NCBI GenBank assembly: GCA_031256395.1
Contig: JAIRQQ010000060.1
Location: 1-42,277 of the forward strand
Direction: 5' to 3'
DNA: 42,277 bases
Origin: Nitrososphaerota archaeon
GTDB taxonomy: Archaea; Thermoproteota; Bathyarchaeia; Bathyarchaeales; Bathycorpusculaceae
Shown: one piece after another, positions 7,996 through 14,058 of the stretch
Numbering within the stretch: the first letter of the stretch is position 1
Layout: each line of letters opens with the position of its first letter
Translations under genes and position numbers: made by a program
The notes under the pieces: generated by a model
Database searches by the model: none
Told to the model about the DNA's origin: nothing
The model's input: only the letters and a program-made list of their open reading frames with translations

Positions 7996-8541
7996 TTATT
8001 CTTCGTCTCCTACATCATCATCTTGAGAGGTTTCTTCGGTCTCTTCTACTTCTGGCTCATCAGCGTCTTCGAAGGTTTCTTCGATTTCGGGTTCGTCCTC
8101 GACTGGAGCCTTTGTTTTAGCAGAGGGTTTCTCGGCTTTCTTTGCCGGCTTATCCTTTTGTTTTTTGTCCTTTTTCTCGGGCGCGGTTTTTCGTCCAAGG
8201 ATGTTTTTGCGCCATTTATCGTCAAGGGTTAGGTTGCGGATTTGGACTTTTGAGGGGTGAATGGCCAAAAAGATGTTTGTACCATCTACTTTTTCACGGG
8301 TTAGACCTTCGAGGTAGATACGGTAGGTCTTTAGATCAACGCGTGAGACTTTGCCTTCAAAGCCTTTGTTGTCACCGCGCATGATGCGTACAGTGTCGCC
8401 TTTGCGGATAGGGAGTGTTTTTGCTCCTTTAGAGCTGGCTAGCTCTGTTGATAGGGGCGCAGCCATGTGTTTGTGGCGTATGTGCGCGGGGGCGTTGAAG
8501 AGTTTTTTTCTTTGTTTACCAGGGTTAGTTGTTGATTGCAT
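7996..8541 (-). CDS. rpl24: 50S ribosomal protein L24 (uL24) with charged tail
   Basis: The core, residues ~1-115, is archaeal uL24: NPGKQRKKLFNAPAHIRHKHMAAPLS, then a KOW motif (LPIRKGDTVRIMRGDNKGFEGKVSRVDL) and VFLAIHPSKVQIRNL-like sequence. L24 starts large-subunit assembly near the tunnel exit. From about residue 118 the protein continues for some 64 residues, first Lys-rich (EKKDKKQKDKPAKKAEK), then strongly acidic (EIEETFEDADEPEVEETEE). Archaeal L24 usually ends near 120 residues, so the tail is extra. Confidence 0.95.
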   Translation of the reverse strand: MQSTTNPGKQRKKLFNAPAHIRHKHMAAPLSTELASSKGAKTLPIRKGDTVRIMRGDNKGFEGKVSRVDLKTYRIYLEGLTREKVDGTNIFLAIHPSKVQIRNLTLDDKWRKNILGRKTAPEKKDKKQKDKPAKKAEKPSAKTKAPVEDEPEIEETFEDADEPEVEETEETSQDDDVGDEE

Positions 8542-8551
8542 ATTTTTCCAC

Positions 8552-8995
8552 CTACACTATGATGCTTGAGGCGCTTGCGATTCTGGGCCAGCGTTCGGCT
8601 GCTTCGCGTGCAACTGGTCCGCGGATTTCAGAGCCTTTCATTTCGCCCTCAGGGGTGATAATGACTGCGGCATTGTCCTCAAATTGGATCCAGACACCAT
8701 CAACGCGTCTATAGGTTTTGCGTTGTCTAATGATGATGGCTTGGAAGATTTTTTTACGCATATCAGGTGAGCCTTGGCGTACTGATACGGTTACTTTGTC
8801 GCCAACTGTGGCTGAGGGGTAACGTCTAAGACGACCCTTGTAGCCCATGGCTTGGATTAAGCGCAATACACGTGCGCCTGTGTTATCAGCGCATTTAAGC
8901 TCTGAGCCAGCAACAAGGCCTCGGCTGATTTTTTGGCCGCGGCTAATCATGCCTTTTGCTGTTAGAGCTCTCTGTTTGGACTTTGCGGCACACAT
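8552..8995 (-). CDS. rpl14: 50S ribosomal protein L14 (uL14)
   Basis: 147 residues. The uL14 barrel is recognised from LVAGSELKCADNTGARVLRLIQAMGYKGRLRRYPSATVGDKVTVSVRQG and the C-terminal RVDGVWIQFEDNAAVIITPEGEMKGSEIRGPVAREAAERWPRIAS. L14 lies at an intersubunit bridge and interacts with 16S rRNA and anti-association factors. It carries a slightly long N-terminus (MCAAKSKQRALTAKGMISRGQ). The stop of S17 precedes it by one base. Confidence 0.96.
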   Translation of the reverse strand: MCAAKSKQRALTAKGMISRGQKISRGLVAGSELKCADNTGARVLRLIQAMGYKGRLRRYPSATVGDKVTVSVRQGSPDMRKKIFQAIIIRQRKTYRRVDGVWIQFEDNAAVIITPEGEMKGSEIRGPVAREAAERWPRIASASSIIV

Positions 8996-8996
8996 A

Positions 8997-9317
8997 CTAT
9001 CTTTCCTCGCCTAATTTTTCGACAACTACGAAGGAAACGGTTTTGCTAAGTGGTCTGCACTCTGCAATTTTTACGCGGTCGCCTTCTTTTACGTCTAAAC
9101 AGGGGGGATTGTGTGATGGGATGTGTCCATGTCTGCGTTCGTACCGTACGTATTTCGAGGAGAATTGCATGAATTCTCTATCGACGATAACGGTTTTCTC
9201 CATCTTGGCTGTGTGAACGATACCTTCCAGGACGCGGCCGCGCACGGCAAGTTCGCCGTGGAAGGGACAGTTTGGATCTTCACAGGTCTTTTTTGGCTGC
9301 TTGAAAGTCATTGACAT
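8997..9317 (-). CDS. rps17: 30S ribosomal protein S17 (uS17)
   Basis: 106 residues with the archaeal/eukaryotic N-terminal motif [21 protein letters not shown], followed by the OB-fold core ([57 protein letters not shown]). S17 is a primary 16S rRNA binder. One base separates its start from the Rpp29 stop, so it is part of the same unit. Confidence 0.97.
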   Translation of the reverse strand: MSMTFKQPKKTCEDPNCPFHGELAVRGRVLEGIVHTAKMEKTVIVDREFMQFSSKYVRYERRHGHIPSHNPPCLDVKEGDRVKIAECRPLSKTVSFVVVEKLGEER

Positions 9318-9318
9318 A

Positions 9319-9600
9319 TTACCATAGCCTCTTTGTGCTTTTTTTAAGCCGGTCCTCTGAGCGGCCGACTAAAAGTTTACCGTCAATTTCAACGACTGTA
9401 CCATCGTTGAAGGTAAAATCGAAAGTTGCAGCTTCTTTGACTACGCTGCAGGTTTTGTTTTGATTTTGGAAAGTGAAGGTGTTTTTTGATTCGCCTATCA
9501 CTGTGCCGCCTACGCCGATGTAGCTTTTGTTTAGGCTTTGGGCAACTAGGCCGTTTGTGCCGATGAATTCATATCGGATAATATCGGGCGTTACTTTCAT
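9319..9600 (-). CDS. rnp1: Ribonuclease P protein subunit p29 (Rpp29/Pop4)
   Basis: A 93-residue Rpp29 homologue with the Sm-like barrel motifs of the family: [60 protein letters not shown]. With Rpp21 it binds the specificity domain of RNase P RNA and helps process pre-tRNA 5' ends. Placement between L29 and S17 is the usual archaeal position; however, the SUI1 (aIF1) gene that often sits between L29 and rnp1 is absent. The stop of L29 overlaps the start by four bases. Confidence 0.94.
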   Translation of the reverse strand: MKVTPDIIRYEFIGTNGLVAQSLNKSYIGVGGTVIGESKNTFTFQNQNKTCSVVKEAATFDFTFNDGTVVEIDGKLLVGRSEDRLKKSTKRLW

Positions 9601-9881
9601 TGAGAGGCGTTCTCCTTAGAGTCTTTCTTGGCAGATTTTTTAGCTTTGTCTTCTTTCTTTGCTTCAGGTGCTTTGCGTATGCCAAGTTTTTGCTCATTTT
9701 GGATAGTGAGTATTTGGGCGATGGTTTTGCGGAGTTCGCGGATACGGGCAGGATTCTCTACTGCACCACCGGCGTTAACCATGGTTCTTATCCGAGCAAG
9801 TTCAACGCGTAAATCAATTAGGCGTTGTTCTTGGGCTTCCGCAGACATTTCAGTTATTTCTTTGAGACGCATAACTGGCAT
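9597..9881 (-). CDS. rpl29: 50S ribosomal protein L29 (uL29)
   Basis: 94 residues. The helical hairpin of uL29 is clear: LKEITEMSAEAQEQRLIDLRVELARIRTMVNAGGAVENPARIRELRKTIAQILTI. A ~22-residue Lys/Ala/Glu-rich tail follows (KAPEAKKEDKAKKSAKKD), longer than the ~65-70-residue form seen in many archaea. L29 sits near the exit tunnel. Its start overlaps the S3 stop by one base. Confidence 0.95.
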   Translation of the reverse strand: MPVMRLKEITEMSAEAQEQRLIDLRVELARIRTMVNAGGAVENPARIRELRKTIAQILTIQNEQKLGIRKAPEAKKEDKAKKSAKKDSKENASQ

Positions 9882-10732
9882 TATTGTTGTTCCTCCACAG
9901 GTTTAGCTTCTTGTTGGGGTTGTTGTGTTTCTTCTTCTGCTGCTGCTACTACTGCTGGTGGAGCCTCTGCTACTGGGGGTGGGGCTTGTTGTTCAACTTT
10001 GGGTTCTGGGATCTCTTTAGCGGGTGCTTTGGGTGCAACTGGTGTGGGAGCAGGTGCTTGTGCAACTGGTGCTGGTGCGGGAGCGGGTGTAGGAGCAGTT
10101 TGTGTAACGATGATTGGGGCTTCTTCTGCAGGGGGAGCTTGGGGCAGAATGGTAACCTTATCTGGGAAGTGTGCATCCGGGGGCATGAGTTTTACACGTA
10201 TGCCGATAATTCCGGGTTTGAGTTGGACATGTGCTTCAGCGGTTCGCATGGCACGTGCAGCGGGTTCACCAACAATTGGGAAGTGACCAGCCTTGAATTT
10301 TTCAAAACGTGCACGCTCGGTTGTAAGTTTGCCGCTGATAACAATTTCAGCGCCCAGAGCGCCTGCTTCCATAACTTGGTTTAGGGCCCAAAAGCCTGCA
10401 CGTCTAAAGTGTACACCGCGTTCAAGAGCGGAGGAGACACGATTAGCAACAACATGTGCATTAAATTCGGGAACTTCAATTTCTGAAACGCTGATTTGAG
10501 GGTTGGCAACTTTGAAGTTATGCTCAAGTTGAGCGGCAAGATCTTTGATAGTTTCGCCGCCGCGACCGATAACTAGACCGGGACGCATAGCATATATAAC
10601 TACATGAGTACCCAATGGAGTTTTAGACAGGTTAACTCCGCCGTATCCGGCACGTTCAAGTTTTTTCTGCAAAAACTCATCGATTTCAGTGCGTTTAATT
10701 GATTCTGTTATAAACCGTTTGACTATGCTCAT
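9881..10732 (-). CDS. rps3: 30S ribosomal protein S3 (uS3) with Pro/Ala-rich tail
   Basis: The core, residues ~1-197, contains the KH domain with its VIGRGGETIKDL loop (GxxG) and the S3 C-terminal domain (NRVSSALERGVHFRRAG; ISGKLTTERARFEKFKAGHFPIVGEP). S3 lines the mRNA entry channel. Beyond residue ~198 lie about 85 residues dominated by Pro, Ala, Gln, Val and Glu (TAPTPAPAPAPVAQAPAPTP and similar), nearly free of Lys and Arg. Archaeal S3 tails vary, but this one differs in composition from the Lys/Glu tails of L18, L24 and L32e. Confidence 0.95.
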   Translation of the reverse strand: MSIVKRFITESIKRTEIDEFLQKKLERAGYGGVNLSKTPLGTHVVIYAMRPGLVIGRGGETIKDLAAQLEHNFKVANPQISVSEIEVPEFNAHVVANRVSSALERGVHFRRAGFWALNQVMEAGALGAEIVISGKLTTERARFEKFKAGHFPIVGEPAARAMRTAEAHVQLKPGIIGIRVKLMPPDAHFPDKVTILPQAPPAEEAPIIVTQTAPTPAPAPAPVAQAPAPTPVAPKAPAKEIPEPKVEQQAPPPVAEAPPAVVAAAEEETQQPQQEAKPVEEQQ

Positions 10733-11218
10733 TTACTGTTCTCCTGAGGTAGCTTTCTCTTCGAGCACGATCTCAAAGTGAGTGGTAATTTCATATTTAG
10801 GTGAAGCGCGCCCATGTGCTCGGGGGGTATAACGCTTTAGCTTAACGCCGGGATATGCTGCGCTGTGCATAATTCGGAGGTGCTCAACATCTAAGCCCTT
10901 ATTTTCTGCATTAGCTTGTGCAGCCTGCAAAATTTTAAGGACAGCCTCTGAGGCTTTTATAGGGTAACGACCAACAAAACGTTTCGCCATACCGCCTTTA
11001 TGCCCCAATTTTTTGATGTATCTTGTGTAGGGAATCGGTTTTCTCTTGGCAGCTACTTCACGCAGGTATTCCTTTGCCTGGGAGAGCTCCATGCCTTTGA
11101 TGGCCTTAGCGACTTCACGGGCGGCTTTGTGAGATACTTTTAATTCTCTTCCGCTGGCTTTCGCTGTTCTTTCTGGATTAAGCATTTCTTCGATGATTGA
11201 ATAGCCCCATTTTGGCAT
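10733..11218 (-). CDS. rpl22: 50S ribosomal protein L22 (uL22)
   Basis: The protein (161 residues from the ATG at 11218) begins MPKWGYSIIEEMLNPERTAKASGRELKVSHK, the standard archaeal L22 N-terminus. It carries AREVAKAIKGM, the beta-hairpin region that reaches into the exit tunnel, and the C-terminal KRYTPRAHGRASPKYEITTHFEIVL. An upstream in-frame ATG at 11239 is rejected: it lies at the predicted transcription start, whereas 11218 has a GGAG Shine-Dalgarno at normal spacing. This is the first gene of the operon here; S19, L2, L23, L4 and L3, which normally precede L22, are missing. Confidence 0.95.
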   Translation of the reverse strand: MPKWGYSIIEEMLNPERTAKASGRELKVSHKAAREVAKAIKGMELSQAKEYLREVAAKRKPIPYTRYIKKLGHKGGMAKRFVGRYPIKASEAVLKILQAAQANAENKGLDVEHLRIMHSAAYPGVKLKRYTPRAHGRASPKYEITTHFEIVLEEKATSGEQ

Positions 11219-11255
11219 TATTATATCTCCGATGCGCAAACAAACACGTAAAAGC

Positions 11256-11273
11256 GATTTATATGGCTTTCCG
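11256..11273 (-). promoter_or_regulatory. BRE/TATA promoter of the ribosomal operon
   Basis: The minus strand reads CGGAAAGCCATATAAATC. A purine-rich BRE-like GGAAAG stands directly upstream of an ATATAAAT TATA box. Transcription about 25 bases downstream (near 11235) gives a ~17-base leader that contains the GGAG of L22. This is one of the cleanest archaeal promoters in the window and shows that the transcript starts at L22. Confidence 0.75.
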
Positions 11274-11586
11274 TATCACAACTAAGATTTTACTCTTAAA
11301 CGACTAAATGATGTCCCGGCGAAGGAACTGTTCGAACGCGTGAGGTGTACTGTTTCACGATTACAAATAACCATTTATAGTTTACCTAAAAACAACCCCA
11401 AAAACTCAAACAAACAACCAACCACCCCACAAACAACAACACCAAACAAACAGACATCAAAAAACAAACATGAAAAGAAATAAAATAGCAGAAAAAATAA
11501 AAAAGAAACACAGGTCTGGCAACCAAACCAGCACAACACCAGCCTCGATTACCAAACCACCCCCAAACTTACTAAAAACGTACCGC
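11274..11586. other. Intergenic spacer with G-poor A/C tract
   Basis: There is no gene. From about 11375 to 11480 the plus strand is almost only A and C with hardly any G or T. On the minus strand, just past the phospholipase-lectin stop codon, this reads as a U/G-rich tract and may end that transcript before the ribosomal promoter. Confidence 0.4.
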
Positions 11587-13800
11587 CTATGTTTGTTGCA
11601 GACCTCTTGTTTCGGCAACTACTAGAGTGTTTAAGTATGGTCCTGGACAGGCATCTTTAAATGAAACAATATATTGCCCCATTGGTGCACTTATTATAAC
11701 AACCTTTTCGTTGGGAACCGACTTGTACATACGACCAGTATAAGTAAACATATCGCCCGAACTAGTTTTAAATACAATTTTACCGATGCAACTTTTTGAG
11801 ATAAACTCAGTCATGGTATAGACCGCAGAGATTATTCGGTCATGGGGTTTAAACACAGAAACCTCTGTCGCATTTCCGCCAACTCCGCCTAATTTTACAG
11901 CCACCCCACTAGCATATACAAAGGTGACACTGTCTACAATCTCACCAATACTTGCCCTCACTCCCACAATCTCATCGGCTACAGGTTTTTGTGCAGGTGT
12001 TTCAAACAGCGGCTGGAACACTTTATTGCGAAGAATAGGGTCAGTATAGAATCTAAAGCCTAACCCCCAGGGAGTATCGCCAGTAGGGTTCAAGTTATCT
12101 TTTCCTTGGCCGTCAAGGCTCCAAAGAAAACTAATGATCGAAGGATCAAGACAAAGAGACTTGGAGGGAATGGAGTATTTTCTGCTAAACTTAGTGATGA
12201 CATTTAGTGGACGTTTTTTTTCGAGCCAAAAGTCATCATCTGCCTGAAGTAAAACAGTATGAGATGAATCTTTTATTTGGATCCAATCGCATTTCCAGTC
12301 TCCCGCAGGAGTATTACCGCTCATCCTTGCAGTGATTGCAGATACACTAGACAAATCCACATTTTCAGGGACAACAAAAGGATAAGTGTCTAAATCGCCC
12401 CGCTCAAAATCGTTATAGCCCGGTTTATCACAAAGAACTTCGTAACTTTTTCCGCCGTACCGAATACCAATATAGATGTTGTTATCGGTTCCAGCCCACA
12501 TACTGGTACTAGTTTTTACAGTAATATAGCCTATACGGGCAGCCGCAGAAAAGACTACGCCTCTAAAGGAAATATTTGTTGAAACATTACCCACGGCGTC
12601 CTTAACAATAGTGTTGAGGTTATCAGAGCCCACCAAGCAAAGCTTACTCATATTGAGACACTTATAGACAGCATGAAAAGTTTGACCATTCGTATTGCTT
12701 TCTTGTCCATAGTTACCAAAATCTTGATCTAGTTTTTGGCTGATGTTTTTTTCAGAGAAGAGTAAACCATTATCTAAATAGGTCTTGGGATCTTTGAAAA
12801 TTTTCTCGATTTCAATAATTGCTTGCTCAATTGTAGTGTAGAGCTGTCCAGTGATAGCTTTTAAAATAGCTAGCAAGAAATCTTTGAAGAGATTTTTGAT
12901 AAAATCTTTCAGCGGCTTTAAAATATGGAGATTATTTATAAACGAGATGACTTTACCGACAAAATCGGGAAAACCAATCATACTGGTGAACTTGAGGATA
13001 AACCAATTTTCCAATATACCCTGAACATAGGTAAATTTTTCGTTGACGTTTCCGGCAAAGGCATCAGCAGTTTTTGCCCAGGTTTCAAGCCAAGTTTTTA
13101 TGCCGGTATCCACGTCAACTTCCCAGTGCTGAACATAATCAGTAACCAAAGGAAGTATGCCTATGGTGGTATCTAGTAATGCCCCATGGACATTTCTTCT
13201 AAGCTGGATAAAATGTCCCAGAGGGTTTGCCAAACTGTTATTTACACCCAAGGAAGTCATAAGCTGTTGGGCTTCATCGCAGGTAAAAACATCGCAAATA
13301 AAATCAATTGGAGGTGCGAGCTGCATAGAAGCGCTTGCAGGCACCTTTTGATCCATATAGGCTTCAACAAGCATATGGCGAGCAATTATTTTTGCTTTTT
13401 CGGGATTTGCAGGTAGCGACATAAAATCGGGGAACCAGCCGCCTGCATATGAATTTACATAGGCATGACCAAACATATCGCCGGCATAGTGCATCATAAA
13501 ACCAAGGGTGAATGAGAGATTTTTCTCGCGTTCGGCAATTGGGGAGACTAGAAGTCTTTTGAACATAAGGTCGAGCCATTTGCCTGAATTATTGGGATGA
13601 ATTGTTGCCTGACCTAGAAGTACATCGGGATAGAAATCGGGTCCGACTGAACCGGCGCGAAAAGCCCCCGGGTGATTAAGAACCGCTTCGCGTATTTCCG
13701 CTGGCGGGATAAAGGTTCCCACACCGGGTAAAACTATTCGATTTGCCCTCAAATCTTCGATTAGAAGATCTGCCATGTAGATATGAGTTTTACTTTTCAT
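11587..13800 (-). CDS. Zinc-dependent phospholipase C fused to PLAT and jacalin-like domains
   Basis: 737 residues from the ATG at 13800 (GGGGA Shine-Dalgarno seven bases upstream). Residues ~3-215 resemble zinc-dependent phospholipase C: THIYMADLL, FRAGSVGPDFYPDVLLGQATIHP and the ligand cluster HYAGDMFGHAYVNSY (HxxxDxxxH). Residues ~220-340 are helical and amphipathic. Residues ~422-520 resemble a PLAT/LH2 domain (ITVKTSTSMWAGTDNNIYIGI; YNDFERGDLDTYPF), a lipid- and membrane-targeting beta sandwich. Residues ~610-735 resemble a jacalin-type lectin, including VKLGGVGG. No signal peptide is seen, so it is either intracellular or exported by another route. Expected activity is cleavage of phospholipid head groups. 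The true substrate, archaeal, bacterial or host lipid, is unknown. It lies downstream of the ROCO gene on the same strand. Confidence 0.75.
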   Translation of the reverse strand: MKSKTHIYMADLLIEDLRANRIVLPGVGTFIPPAEIREAVLNHPGAFRAGSVGPDFYPDVLLGQATIHPNNSGKWLDLMFKRLLVSPIAEREKNLSFTLGFMMHYAGDMFGHAYVNSYAGGWFPDFMSLPANPEKAKIIARHMLVEAYMDQKVPASASMQLAPPIDFICDVFTCDEAQQLMTSLGVNNSLANPLGHFIQLRRNVHGALLDTTIGILPLVTDYVQHWEVDVDTGIKTWLETWAKTADAFAGNVNEKFTYVQGILENWFILKFTSMIGFPDFVGKVISFINNLHILKPLKDFIKNLFKDFLLAILKAITGQLYTTIEQAIIEIEKIFKDPKTYLDNGLLFSEKNISQKLDQDFGNYGQESNTNGQTFHAVYKCLNMSKLCLVGSDNLNTIVKDAVGNVSTNISFRGVVFSAAARIGYITVKTSTSMWAGTDNNIYIGIRYGGKSYEVLCDKPGYNDFERGDLDTYPFVVPENVDLSSVSAITARMSGNTPAGDWKCDWIQIKDSSHTVLLQADDDFWLEKKRPLNVITKFSRKYSIPSKSLCLDPSIISFLWSLDGQGKDNLNPTGDTPWGLGFRFYTDPILRNKVFQPLFETPAQKPVADEIVGVRASIGEIVDSVTFVYASGVAVKLGGVGGNATEVSVFKPHDRIISAVYTMTEFISKSCIGKIVFKTSSGDMFTYTGRMYKSVPNEKVVIISAPMGQYIVSFKDACPGPYLNTLVVAETRGLQQT

Positions 13801-14058
13801 ATTCAATTCCCCATATTGTAATAAGAGTTATAGAACAAGACTTATAATAGGTAATATAAGACTACCCCACCACATCTAGTTAGAGATATATAGTCCAAAA
13901 CCTGCCACAATAATAAACGGCTATTACACGTTTTTTTGGATAAAGCGCTTCAACAAACCAATATCACATCAATAATAGCAACAGATAAACTAACCATTTT
14001 GGGTAACAATACAAAAATAAAGGCACTAAAAACAAAAGAAAATGCGGAAATGTTTCCC
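13801..14058. other. Spacer between ROCO and phospholipase genes
   Basis: 258 bases with no supported gene. The minus strand carries the RBS of the phospholipase gene and AT-rich stretches (TATTATAAG near 13850) that could serve as its own promoter, so it may be transcribed separately from the ROCO gene. Confidence 0.35.

Noticed and set aside
9825-10286. Gly/Ala/Cys-rich plus-strand frame opposite S3
   Set aside because: Antisense shadow of the Pro/Ala tail of S3, with no RBS or family resemblance.
11218-11239. Upstream ATG for L22 at 11239
   Set aside because: It coincides with the predicted transcription start. The ATG at 11218 has the Shine-Dalgarno and the standard protein N-terminus.
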